Part shown: one piece after another, positions 26,427 through 34,949 of the stretch
Layout: each line of letters starts with the position of its first letter
Numbering within the stretch: the stretch's first letter is position 1
Assembly (NCBI GenBank): GCA_965243415.1
Contig: OZ251549.1
Span: forward strand, 1,984,001-2,048,000
Source: G965204755 sp965243415
Lineage (GTDB): Bacteria; Acidobacteriota; Vicinamibacteria; Marinacidobacterales; Marinacidobacteraceae
DNA length: 64,000 nt
Direction: 5' to 3'
The notes under the pieces: model-generated
What the model saw: the letters and a program-made list of their open reading frames with translations, nothing else
Told to the model about the DNA's origin: nothing
The model's database searches: none
Program-made: the position numbers and the translations under genes

Positions 26427-28496
26427 ATGAGCGCCCATCTTCCCGGGGCCGTCAGCGAGGGCATGCCCGAAACCCGAGAGACCGATCCCCGGTCGGCCGC
26501 CGTGGCCGAGACCGACCTTTCCACGGAGGCGGCGACCGCCGCCGCCCTGAGCGCGGAGACCGCCACCGCGGTCGCCGAAGCGCCTCCGGCCCCGGCAGCA
26601 ACGCCGGCAGCGCCGGTCGCCGCCGCCGCCCCGGCGGGCGAGCCCGAAGCCGCCGAAACCGCCCCGCCCGCCGGGGAAGCGGCGGTCCCGCCGGGGGAAC
26701 CCGGGGAAGTCGCCGAGGCGGCGTCGGCCGGCGCGGAGGTCGGGACCGAGACCGCCGGCAACGGCGCCGCCGCCGAAGCGGAAGGCCACGGGGCCGACCC
26801 GGAGGCCGCGGCCGCCGGGGTGGAGGGCAACGGGACCGGCGCCAACGGTCGCGACGCGGTCGTCGAGTTGAGCGAGGACGCCGAGTTCGAGCAGTTCTTC
26901 GAGACCTACGACCCCCAGGTCATCGAGAACGAGTTGATCGTGGGCCAGATCGTCCAGGTGCGCGAGTCCGAAGTGGTGGTGGACATCGGCTACAAGTCGG
27001 AGGGGATCATCTCCATCGACGAGTTCCGCGATGTGGAGGGCCAGGTCAAGGTGGTCCCCGGCGACGAGGTGGAAGTGCTGGTCCAGCGCTTCGACAACCG
27101 GCGCGGCCACCTGAGCCTCTCCTTCCGCAAGGCGCAGAAGATGCGCGTCTGGAACCAGATCGAGGACGCCTTCGAGAAGCAGACCACGGTCGTCGGGCGC
27201 GTCGTCGAGCGCATCCGCGGCGGCCTGGAGGTCGAGATCGGCGAGATCGGCGTGCGCGGCTTCCTCCCCGGCTCCCAGGTGGACCTCCGCCCGGTGCGGA
27301 ACCTCGGGAGTTACAAGGGGCGCGAACTCGAACTGCGGGTCATCAAACTCAACAAGCGGCGGGGCAACATCGTGCTCTCCCGCCGGGTGGTGCTCGAAGA
27401 GGAGAAGGAGAAGACGCTGGCCGCCCTCGAAGTCGGCCGGGTCTTCCGCGGCGAGGTGCGCGACCTCACCGAGTACGGCGCGTTCGTGGACATCGGCGGC
27501 ATCTGCGGCCTCCTCCACATCCGGGAGATGTCCTTCCGCCGCCTGGAGCATCCCTCCGAACTCATGAAGGTGGGCGACCGGATCGAGGTCGTCATCCTCC
27601 GCTTCGACGCCGAGGCGGAGCGGGTCTCGCTCGGCTACAAGCAGTTGAATGTGGATCCCTGGTCCACCGCCGGCGAGCGCTACCGCATCAGTTCCAAGGT
27701 GCGCGGCAAGGTGGTGAGCATCACCGACTACGGCGCCTTCATCGAGATGGAGCCGGGCGTCGAGGGCCTGATCCATGTGAGCGAGATGAGTTGGTCGAGC
27801 CGCATCAAGCACCCCTCGCGGATCCTCTCGAAGGGCGACTTCGTGGAGGCGATGGTGCTGCGGATGGATCTGGAGAACCGCCGGATCAGCCTCGGCCTGA
27901 AGCAGGTGGAGCCGAACCCCTGGCCGCGCCTCGCCGAGAAGTACCCCATCGGCTCCCGGCTCAGCGGCACCGTCCGCAAGTTCACCGACTTCGGCGCCTT
28001 CGTGGAGGTGGACAGTTCCATAGACGGCCTGATCCACATCTCCGACCTGAGTTGGAACAAGCGGGTGAACCACCCCTCCGAGGTCCTCAAGATCGGCGAG
28101 AAGGTGGAGACGGTGGTGCTGAGCATCGACCCCGACAACCGCCGCCTCTCCCTCGGTCGCAAGCAGTTGTCCGACGATGCCTGGGAGGGCTTCTTCAGCC
28201 GCCAGCAGGAGGGCGATGTGGTGGACGGCACCGTGATCCGCTTCGCCGACTTCGGCGCCTTCGTGCAGATCGAGGAGGGCATCGAGGGGCTGCTGAAGTT
28301 GAACGACATCGCCGAGCCGCCGCCCTCGAAGGCCGAGGACGCGCTCGACCTGGGCACCTCCTACCGGCTCCGCATCGTGCGCCTGAGCCGGGACGACCGC
28401 AAGGTGGGCCTCTCGCTGCGGGCGACCGAGGGGTACGAGGGCCAGGATCTCGGCGCGCCGGGTTCCGTCAAGATCGGAGACCTCTGGAAGCGGTGA
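26427..28496 (+). CDS. rpsA: 30S ribosomal protein S1
   Basis: A 689-residue protein with six S1 RNA-binding domains starting near residues 170, 252, 340, 424, 511 and 597. The last four carry the canonical pattern, for example TEYGAFVDIGGICGLLH and TDFGAFVEVDSSIDGLIH. S1 binds mRNA leaders and helps the 30S subunit initiate translation. The first 150 or so residues are an Ala/Glu/Pro/Gly-rich, probably disordered extension not found in enterobacterial S1 (about 557 residues). The stop overlaps the next gene's GTG (GTGA). It heads a run of coupled genes: rpsA, HU-like, icmF. A TAGCAT near 26270 might be a -10 element, but this is weak. Confidence 0.95.
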   Translation: MSAHLPGAVSEGMPETRETDPRSAAVAETDLSTEAATAAALSAETATAVAEAPPAPAATPAAPVAAAAPAGEPEAAETAPPAGEAAVPPGEPGEVAEAASAGAEVGTETAGNGAAAEAEGHGADPEAAAAGVEGNGTGANGRDAVVELSEDAEFEQFFETYDPQVIENELIVGQIVQVRESEVVVDIGYKSEGIISIDEFRDVEGQVKVVPGDEVEVLVQRFDNRRGHLSLSFRKAQKMRVWNQIEDAFEKQTTVVGRVVERIRGGLEVEIGEIGVRGFLPGSQVDLRPVRNLGSYKGRELELRVIKLNKRRGNIVLSRRVVLEEEKEKTLAALEVGRVFRGEVRDLTEYGAFVDIGGICGLLHIREMSFRRLEHPSELMKVGDRIEVVILRFDAEAERVSLGYKQLNVDPWSTAGERYRISSKVRGKVVSITDYGAFIEMEPGVEGLIHVSEMSWSSRIKHPSRILSKGDFVEAMVLRMDLENRRISLGLKQVEPNPWPRLAEKYPIGSRLSGTVRKFTDFGAFVEVDSSIDGLIHISDLSWNKRVNHPSEVLKIGEKVETVVLSIDPDNRRLSLGRKQLSDDAWEGFFSRQQEGDVVDGTVIRFADFGAFVQIEEGIEGLLKLNDIAEPPPSKAEDALDLGTSYRLRIVRLSRDDRKVGLSLRATEGYEGQDLGAPGSVKIGDLWKR

Positions 28497-28852
28497 GCGC
28501 AGCGGCGCCGAACAGCACGAGAGCCCGCCTGGCGGCGGAGATCGCCGAGGAGACGGGGCTCTCCCGCCGGGACGCGGAGATCGTGGTGACCATGGTCTTC
28601 GAGTCCATCGCCGGGGCGCTCGCTTCCGGCGAGGAGGTGGAGATCCGCGGGTTCGGCAGTTTCCGGCTGCGCCGCCGGGCCGCCCGGCACACCCGGAACC
28701 CGCGCACCGGCGAACCGGTGCTGGCCCCGCCGCGCCGGGTGCCCTTCTTCCGCGCCGGCAAGAAGTTGCGGGATTCGATCAACGCCGCGCCCGCCGGCCC
28801 GCGCGACCGGGGCGCCGACCCCACGGAGCCGCTGCCGGGCGCCCGCTCGTGA
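28493..28852 (+). CDS. HU/IHF-family DNA-binding protein
   Basis: A 119-residue histone-like protein. It has ARLAAEIAEETGLSRRDAE, the dimerisation helices, the beta-arm entry EIRGFGSFRLRRR, and RNPRTGEPVLAPPRRVPFF with the conserved RNPxTG and F-x-x-x-x-x-L. It bends DNA as a dimer. Placement directly after rpsA is the classic ihfB/himD neighbourhood. The GTG overlaps the rpsA stop, and its own stop overlaps icmF, both as GTGA. A Pro/Asp-rich tail of about 25 residues follows the fold. The symbol is left blank because HU and IHF-beta cannot be separated here. Confidence 0.9.
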   Translation: MSAAAPNSTRARLAAEIAEETGLSRRDAEIVVTMVFESIAGALASGEEVEIRGFGSFRLRRRAARHTRNPRTGEPVLAPPRRVPFFRAGKKLRDSINAAPAGPRDRGADPTEPLPGARS

Positions 28853-31800
28853 GCGGGGACGGCGCGGCGCTCCGCGCCCCCTCCGCCGCTCCTTCCCGCT
28901 CCGCCGGCGCCGGGGCCGGCGCGCCCCTGCGCTTCATCACCGCGGCGGCACTCTTCGACGGCCACGACGCCTCGATCCAGGTCTTCCGGCGCCTGCTGCA
29001 GGCCGGCGGGGCGGAAGTGGTCCACCTCGGCCACAACCGTTCGGCCGCCGAGATCGCCGCCGCGGCGGTGGAGGAAGACGCCGACGGGGTGGCGGTCTCG
29101 TCCTACCAGGGCGGGCACAACGAGTTCTTCCGCTACCTGGTGGACCTGCTCCGGGCGGGCGGCGGCGCCCACCTGCCGGTGTTCGGCGGCGGAGGCGGGG
29201 TCATCCGCGCCGCCGAAGCGGCGGACCTCCACCGCTACGGGGTGGCCCGGATCTACTCCCCGGAAGACGGGCGCCGCCTGGGGATCGGGGGGATGGCGGA
29301 GGACATGCTCCGCCGCGCTGCCGCCGCCCGCGCCACCCGCCCGGACCGGTCGGTGGCAGACCTGCTCGAGGCGCTCGCCCCCGGGGAGCCGCTCTTCGCC
29401 GGCGCCGCGGCGCCCCTGGCCCGGCTGATCTCGATCGCCGAGACCCGGGGGTTCACCGAAGCGGAACGGGCGGCGGTGGTCGCCCGCGCCGGCAACCCGG
29501 CGGCGCCGGTCCTGGGCCTCACCGGCACCGGGGGCGCCGGCAAGAGTTCGGTCCTCGACGAACTGCTGCTGCGCTTCGCGGGCCGCGGCGGCTCGGCGAC
29601 GGGGGAAGCAGCAGGGGAAGCAGCGGGGCCGACAGGCCTCGGCAGGATCGGGGTGCTGGCGGTGGATCCGACGAAGCGGCGCACCGGCGGGGCGCTCCTC
29701 GGTGACCGCATCCGGCTGAACGCGGCCTCGGCCCCCGGCGTCTTCGTCCGCAGCCTCGCCACCCGGGGCCCCGGCGGCGAACTCGCGGCCGCCACCGCCG
29801 ACGCCGTCGCCGCCCTCCGCGCCGCCGGCTGCCGGCTGGTGATCGTCGAGACCGGCGGCATCGGGCAGGGGAGTTCGGCGGTGGTCGAGATCAGCGACTT
29901 CTCGCTCTATGTCATGACCGCCGACTACGGCGCCGACACCCAACTGGAGAAGATCGACATGCTCGACTTCGCCGACGCGGTGGCGGTGAACAAGGCCGAC
30001 CGGCCCGGTTCCGAGGACGCCCTGTTCGCCGTCCGCCGGGCCTACCGCCGTTCCCGGTCGCTCCCCCGGGACGCGGCGACGCCGGTCTTCCCGACGGTGG
30101 CGAGCCGCTTCGCCGACCCCGGTCTCGACGCCCTCCACCGGGAGATCGCCGGTCGGCTGGGCTTCGCGCCGCCGGCCGCCGACCCGGCCCCGCCGGCCGC
30201 CGGCCCGGAACCGGGGAACGCGCCCGCGCCCGGCGCCGGGGAGACCGGCTCGGCGCGCCTGCTGCCGGCGGCGCGCTCGTCGTACCTGGCCGAGATATCG
30301 GCGGCCCTCCGCTCCGAACGCCGCCGGGTCCGGGACCAGGCGGACCTCGCCGCCCGCATCGAGCATCTCGAGAAGGCCGCCGCAGATCTGGAAGCAGAGG
30401 CCCCGACCGGAGCCGAGGGCGCCGGAGTCGGGCCGGCGGCCGGGCGCCTGCGCGAACGCGCCGCCTCCCTGCGCTCCGAACTGTCCGCCGACAGCCGCGC
30501 CCTCCTCGAGGACTGGCCGGCGACCCGGGAGGGCTATCTCCGCGAGACGGTGTCGGTCCCGGTCCGGGGCGGGCGGCAGGCAGTCGAGACCCGGCGGGAG
30601 ACCCTCGCCGGGACCCGGTTCCCCCGGGTGGCGCTGCCGACCTTCACCGGGGAAGGGGACCTCCTCCGCTTCCTCCACGACGAGAACCTCCCCGGCCGCT
30701 ATCCCTACACCGCCGGGGTCTTCCCCTTCCGGGAGACCGGGGAGGCGCCGCGGCGCCAGTTCGCCGGGGAGGGCGGCCCGGCCCGCACCAACCGCCGCTT
30801 CCGGCTGCTCACCGCCAGCCAGGAGGCCACCCGCCTCTCGGTGGCCTTCGACAGCGTGACCCTCTACGGCGAAGACCCGGCGCGGCGCCCCGACATCTTC
30901 GGCAAGATCGGCGAAGGCGGCGTCTCCATCGCCACCCTCGACGACATGGTCGACCTCTTCCGCGGCTTCCGGCTCACCGACCCGCAGACCAGCGTCTCGA
31001 TGACCATCAACGGCCCGGCGCCGGCGATCCTGGCCATGTTCCTGAACGCCGCCATCCTCCAGGAAGCGGAGGCGTTCTCCCGGGAGCGGGGCCGGGCGCC
31101 GACGGCGGCGGAGCGCGAGGAGATCGCCGCCGGAGCCCTCCGGGTCGTCCGGGGCACGGTGCAGGCCGACATCCTCAAGGAAGACCAGGCGCAGAACACC
31201 TGCATCTTCTCCACCGCCTTCGCGCTCCGGCTCATGGGCGATGTCCAGGAGTTCTTCATCGGGCGCCGGATCGGGAACTTCTACTCGGCCTCGGTCTCCG
31301 GCTACCACATCGCCGAAGCCGGGGCGAACCCGATCACCCAGTTGGCGTTCACGCTGGCGAACGGGTTCACCTATGTCGAGTACTTCCTCTCCCGGGGCCT
31401 GGCGGTGGACGACTTCGCCCGCAACCTGTCGTTCTTCTTCAGCAACGGGCTCGATCCGGAATACGCGGTGCTGAGCCGGGTGGCCCGCCGCATCTGGGCG
31501 CGGGCGCTGAAGTTGCGCTACGGCGCCGGCGAGCGCAGCCGCAAGTTCAAGGTCCACATCCAGACTTCGGGCCGGTCGCTCCACGCCCGGGAAGTCCAGT
31601 TCAACGACATCCGCACCACCCTGCAGGCGCTCACCGCCATCAGCGACGCCTGCAACTCGCTCCACACGAACGCCTACGACGAGGCGATCACCACCCCCAC
31701 TCCGGAGTCGGTGCGCCGGGCGGTCGCCATCCAGAAGATCATCCGGGAGGAGTTCGGGATGGCCTGGAACGAGAACCCGCTCTCCGGCTCCTTCGCGATC

Positions 31801-32262
31801 TCCTGGCTCACCGACCGGGTGGAGGAAGCGGTCCTCGACGAGTTCGACCGGCTCGACGCCCGGGGCGGGGTGCTCGCCGCCATGGAGCGCCAGTACCAGC
31901 GCCACCGCATCCAGGAGGAGAGTTTCCTCTACGAGTCCCGCAAGGACTCCGGGGAGTTGCCGGTGGTCGGCGTGAACACCTTCCGCGCCGAGGGCGGCGA
32001 GGACGAGGCTGCCGCCGGGGCGGAGGAAGCGCTCCTGGCGCGGGCGACGCCGGCGGAGAAGGAGGAGCAGGTGCGGCGGGTGGAGGCGTTCCGCGACCGC
32101 CACGCCGAAGCGGCCGGCCCGGCGCTCCGGCGGCTGCGGGAGACGGCGCTCGCCGGCGGCAATGTCTTCGCCGAGTTGATGGACACGGTCCGGGTGGCGA
32201 GTCTGGGGCAGATCAGCGCCGCCCTCTACGAAGTGGGCGGCCGTTACCGCCGCTCCACCTGA
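28849..32262 (+). CDS. icmF: Fused isobutyryl-CoA mutase (B12 domain, G-protein chaperone, mutase)
   Basis: A 1137-residue IcmF. The N-terminal B12-binding domain has the base-off ligand motif DGHD (residues 37-40, axial His39). The MeaB-like GTPase has Walker A GLTGTGGAGKSS (about 222-233) and NKADRPG. The catalytic TIM barrel begins near residue 585 with ALPTFTGEGDLLRFLH and includes RYPYTAGVFPFRETGE, FAGEGGPARTNRRF, HIQTSGRSLHAREVQFND and MAWNENPLSGSFAI. IcmF interconverts isobutyryl-CoA and n-butyryl-CoA (some members act on pivalyl- or isovaleryl-CoA) using adenosylcobalamin, with the GTPase loading and protecting the cofactor. The GTG start overlaps the HU-like gene stop. Confidence 0.95.
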   Translation: MSGDGAALRAPSAAPSRSAGAGAGAPLRFITAAALFDGHDASIQVFRRLLQAGGAEVVHLGHNRSAAEIAAAAVEEDADGVAVSSYQGGHNEFFRYLVDLLRAGGGAHLPVFGGGGGVIRAAEAADLHRYGVARIYSPEDGRRLGIGGMAEDMLRRAAAARATRPDRSVADLLEALAPGEPLFAGAAAPLARLISIAETRGFTEAERAAVVARAGNPAAPVLGLTGTGGAGKSSVLDELLLRFAGRGGSATGEAAGEAAGPTGLGRIGVLAVDPTKRRTGGALLGDRIRLNAASAPGVFVRSLATRGPGGELAAATADAVAALRAAGCRLVIVETGGIGQGSSAVVEISDFSLYVMTADYGADTQLEKIDMLDFADAVAVNKADRPGSEDALFAVRRAYRRSRSLPRDAATPVFPTVASRFADPGLDALHREIAGRLGFAPPAADPAPPAAGPEPGNAPAPGAGETGSARLLPAARSSYLAEISAALRSERRRVRDQADLAARIEHLEKAAADLEAEAPTGAEGAGVGPAAGRLRERAASLRSELSADSRALLEDWPATREGYLRETVSVPVRGGRQAVETRRETLAGTRFPRVALPTFTGEGDLLRFLHDENLPGRYPYTAGVFPFRETGEAPRRQFAGEGGPARTNRRFRLLTASQEATRLSVAFDSVTLYGEDPARRPDIFGKIGEGGVSIATLDDMVDLFRGFRLTDPQTSVSMTINGPAPAILAMFLNAAILQEAEAFSRERGRAPTAAEREEIAAGALRVVRGTVQADILKEDQAQNTCIFSTAFALRLMGDVQEFFIGRRIGNFYSASVSGYHIAEAGANPITQLAFTLANGFTYVEYFLSRGLAVDDFARNLSFFFSNGLDPEYAVLSRVARRIWARALKLRYGAGERSRKFKVHIQTSGRSLHAREVQFNDIRTTLQALTAISDACNSLHTNAYDEAITTPTPESVRRAVAIQKIIREEFGMAWNENPLSGSFAISWLTDRVEEAVLDEFDRLDARGGVLAAMERQYQRHRIQEESFLYESRKDSGELPVVGVNTFRAEGGEDEAAAGAEEALLARATPAEKEEQVRRVEAFRDRHAEAAGPALRRLRETALAGGNVFAELMDTVRVASLGQISAALYEVGGRYRRST

Positions 32263-32320
32263 GGCGGGGCCGCTCCCCGGGGACCTCCCGTCGAACGACG
32301 CCGGAACCACTGCCCGAACG

Positions 32321-32821
32321 ATGTCGAGCACTGCCGCCGGACCTCCCGGGAACTTCCCCGAACCGGGCGGCCCCGCGCCCGGCCGGCCGACGCCGCCCTA
32401 CCGGATCCTGATCGCCAAGCCGGGCCTCGACGGGCACGACCGGGGCGCGCTGGTGGTCGCCCGGGCGCTCCGCGACGCCGGCTTCGAGGTCGTCTATACC
32501 GGTCTCCGGCGCACTCCGGAAGAGATCGCCGAGGCGGCGATGCAGGAGGATGTGGAGGCGGTGGGAGTCTCCATCCTCTCCGGCGCCCACCGCCCGCTCC
32601 TCGGCCGCATCGTCGAAGGTCTCCGGGAGCGCGGCCTGGGCGAGGTGCCGGTCTTCGTCGGCGGCGTGATCCCCGACCGGGACGCCGCCGACCTGCGCGC
32701 CCTCGGCGTCGCCCGGATCTTCGGCCCGGACACCCCCACCGCCGCCATCGCCCGCGCCCTCGCGGACCACCTGGCCGACCGCCGCCGGCAGGGGCTCCAC
32801 CGGGCGCCCCCGCCCGTCTGA
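32321..32821 (+). CDS. Free-standing cobalamin-binding domain protein (mutase small-subunit type)
   Basis: A 166-residue B12-binding domain with a short Pro/Gly-rich leader. ILIAKPGLDGHDRGALVVAR has the D-x-H-x-x-G ligand motif (DGHDRG). VGVSILSGAHRPLL and GARIFGPDT-like sequence (VARIFGPDT) complete the Rossmann-like fold. Such proteins are the small subunit of split methylmalonyl-CoA-type mutases (McmA2/HcmB). It sits 58 bases after icmF, which already has its own B12 domain. It is therefore probably the partner of a mutase large subunit encoded elsewhere, or a cofactor carrier. Confidence 0.9.
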   Translation: MSSTAAGPPGNFPEPGGPAPGRPTPPYRILIAKPGLDGHDRGALVVARALRDAGFEVVYTGLRRTPEEIAEAAMQEDVEAVGVSILSGAHRPLLGRIVEGLRERGLGEVPVFVGGVIPDRDAADLRALGVARIFGPDTPTAAIARALADHLADRRRQGLHRAPPPV

Positions 32822-32862
32822 CGGGCCCTGCCCGAGCCCGCCGCCGCCCGCGTGACCGGTTC

Positions 32863-33933
32863 GTGACCGACCCCGCCGCCGCCCCCGTTCCCGCCGCCGG
32901 CGCCGGCTCTCCCGCCGGCGTGATTCCCCCGGGGGCTGCCGCGCCGCCCGGGTCCGCGGGGCTCCCGTCCCCCGTCGGGGCGCCCTCTCCGGCCCGGGAC
33001 GAGTCTTCCCGGCCTTCGCCGAGCGAGGCCGCTTCCGCCGCCTTCCCGGCGCGGGCGGAGGGCGTCGCCGCGGCGATCCGCGCCGCCGTCGCTCCCCTGC
33101 CGGTCCCCTTCGTCGGGGTCTGGGAACGGGCCACCTCCACGAACGACCTGGCCCGCGCCGCCGCGGCCGACATCGGCGCCGCCCTCGCCGCCGGGTCGGT
33201 GTTCCTCGCCGACCGCCAGACCGCCGGGCGGGGCCGCTTCGGGCGTCGCTGGGCGTCCCCTCCCGGCGGCCTCTACCTGAGTCTGCTCGTCGCCGCGCCG
33301 CCGGGGGAGGGGAACGCGCCGGCCGCCGCCCGCTTCTCCCTCCTGCCGCTGGCCGCCGGACTCGCGGCCGCCGAAGCGGTGGAGCGGACCGTCGGCCTCC
33401 GCCCGGAGCTGCGCTGGCCCAACGACCTCGACCGGGATGGCGGCAAGATCGGCGGCGTGCTGGTCGAGACCGGCCTGCCGGCCCCCCCGCCTTCCCGGCG
33501 CGGCGCGGACGATCCTCCGGCGCCGCCCCTGGCGATCGTCGGTTTCGGGATCAACCTGGGGCCGGTGGCACTCGGGGCGGACCCGGAGACGGATCCGCCT
33601 CCGGACGCCCCGGCCCCGATCCGGCCGCCCGCCTGGCTGCCTCCGGCTACCGACCGGGCCCGGCTCGCCGCCGCCGTGACCGCCGCGTTCCACCGCCACT
33701 CGAGGGCGGCCCTGCGGGAGCCGGAGGCGTTCGTCGCGCGATGGGAAGCCGCGAGCCCCACCGCGCGCGGCGCCCGCTGCCGGGCCCGGCTCGCCGACGG
33801 GCGCCCGGCCTCGGGCCGCACCGAGGGTCTGGCCCCGGACGGAGCGATCCGGGTGCGGCTCGACTCCGGCGCCCTGGTCCCGGTCCACGCCAGCGATGCC
33901 CTCTCCTTCGTCCCCGCGCTCGGCCCCGCCTGA
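32863..33933 (+). CDS. birA: Biotin--[acetyl-CoA-carboxylase] ligase
   Basis: A 356-residue BirA-type ligase without an N-terminal repressor helix-turn-helix. It has a disordered Ala/Pro-rich leader (about 65 residues), ERATSTNDLAR, the biotinyl-AMP loop QTAGRGRFGRRW (about residue 120), LRWPNDL, KIGGVLVETG (about 194) and AIVGFGINLG. It activates biotin and attaches it to carboxylase carrier domains. Insertions rich in Pro separate the core motifs. The GTG start is at 32863; a later start near residue 65 cannot be excluded. The last 38 bases overlap the next gene's start. Confidence 0.92.
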   Translation: MTDPAAAPVPAAGAGSPAGVIPPGAAAPPGSAGLPSPVGAPSPARDESSRPSPSEAASAAFPARAEGVAAAIRAAVAPLPVPFVGVWERATSTNDLARAAAADIGAALAAGSVFLADRQTAGRGRFGRRWASPPGGLYLSLLVAAPPGEGNAPAAARFSLLPLAAGLAAAEAVERTVGLRPELRWPNDLDRDGGKIGGVLVETGLPAPPPSRRGADDPPAPPLAIVGFGINLGPVALGADPETDPPPDAPAPIRPPAWLPPATDRARLAAAVTAAFHRHSRAALREPEAFVARWEAASPTARGARCRARLADGRPASGRTEGLAPDGAIRVRLDSGALVPVHASDALSFVPALGPA

Positions 33934-34942
33934 CCCGCCCGGGAGTTTCTGCCGGGAGGTGGAGCGGGCCTTCGTGGCCCGGCGCGGCGGCGCCGCGATG
34001 GCGAGTCCCGCCGACTGGCAACTGATCCTCGACTGGGAGCGGCGCGGGGTGCCGCTGCCGGTGGTCCTGGAAGGCCTGGAACGCGCCTTCGAGCGCCGCC
34101 TCGCGCCGGCGCCGCGGCTGGCGCTCCGTTCCTGTTCCGGCGCCGTGGAGGCCGCTTTCGCCGGCTACCTCCGCCGCCGCGCCGGCCTGCCCGTTCCCGA
34201 GGCGCCGCGCTTCGGGAAGACGGAGTCCGTACCCGCCCCCGTTGCGGCGGCGGCGAGCGCCCTCCCGCCCCCCGGCGCCGCGGCCCCCCGCCCGGAACAC
34301 GAGGCCGCCGACCCGGGGGCGGCGGTCGCGCCCGCCGCGCGCCGACTCCCCGGCAGCGCGCCGGCGGCCCCGGAGAGACAGCGACGGTGCGCCGCGCTGG
34401 CCGCCGCACTGGGCGGCTGGCGTCCCCGGCCGGCGGCGCTCGACCCGGAAGCGGCCGCCGCCGCGGTCGCCGCCGCCGGGGCCCGGCTCACCGCGCTGGC
34501 CGCCGGCGGGAGCCCGCGGACCGACGCCGACTCCGCCGCTTCGGAGGCGGGAGTCGAAGAGACCCTGGAGGCGATCGAGACCGAACTCCTGCGCCGCCTG
34601 GCGGAGGCCCTGCGGGAGCCGCTGCGGTCGGAGGTGGTCACCGCCGCCGCCCGGCCGCTGGCCGCCTACCGCCGCCGGATGCCGCCGGATACCTACCGGG
34701 AGGCGCTGGCCGCCGCCGTCCGCCGCCGCCTCCCCCGCCTCCTCGGTCTGCCTCCGCTCCGGCTCGAACCCCCGCTTCCGGGCGGGCGGCCTCCCGGGAC
34801 GCGGCTCCCGCAGACACCGCAGCGCCAGCCCCGGTCCCGGCCCGAGCCCTCCCCCCCCGAGCCGCCGGCCCCCGATCCGCCGGAGCCGAAACGCACCGGG
34901 TCGTCCGCCGCCGCCCGCCCTTCCTCCCCGTTCTCCCGCTGA
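33896..34942 (+). CDS. Conserved hypothetical protein, helical N-terminus
   Basis: A 348-residue protein, not assigned to a function. The N-terminal part (SFCREVERAFVARRG, SPADWQLILDWERRGVPLPVVLEGLERAF) resembles a small helical domain seen in proteins of unknown function in deltaproteobacteria and acidobacteria-like genomes. The middle is Ala-rich with a predicted helical bundle (ALDPEAAAAAVAAAG, ETLEAIETELLRRLAEAL). The C-terminal 50 residues are Pro/Arg-rich. The start ATG lies inside the end of birA. The 3' end borders the comEC-related tandem repeats. Confidence 0.6.
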   Translation: MPSPSSPRSAPPDPPGSFCREVERAFVARRGGAAMASPADWQLILDWERRGVPLPVVLEGLERAFERRLAPAPRLALRSCSGAVEAAFAGYLRRRAGLPVPEAPRFGKTESVPAPVAAAASALPPPGAAAPRPEHEAADPGAAVAPAARRLPGSAPAAPERQRRCAALAAALGGWRPRPAALDPEAAAAAVAAAGARLTALAAGGSPRTDADSAASEAGVEETLEAIETELLRRLAEALREPLRSEVVTAAARPLAAYRRRMPPDTYREALAAAVRRRLPRLLGLPPLRLEPPLPGGRPPGTRLPQTPQRQPRSRPEPSPPEPPAPDPPEPKRTGSSAAARPSSPFSR

Positions 34943-34949
34943 CCCCGGT

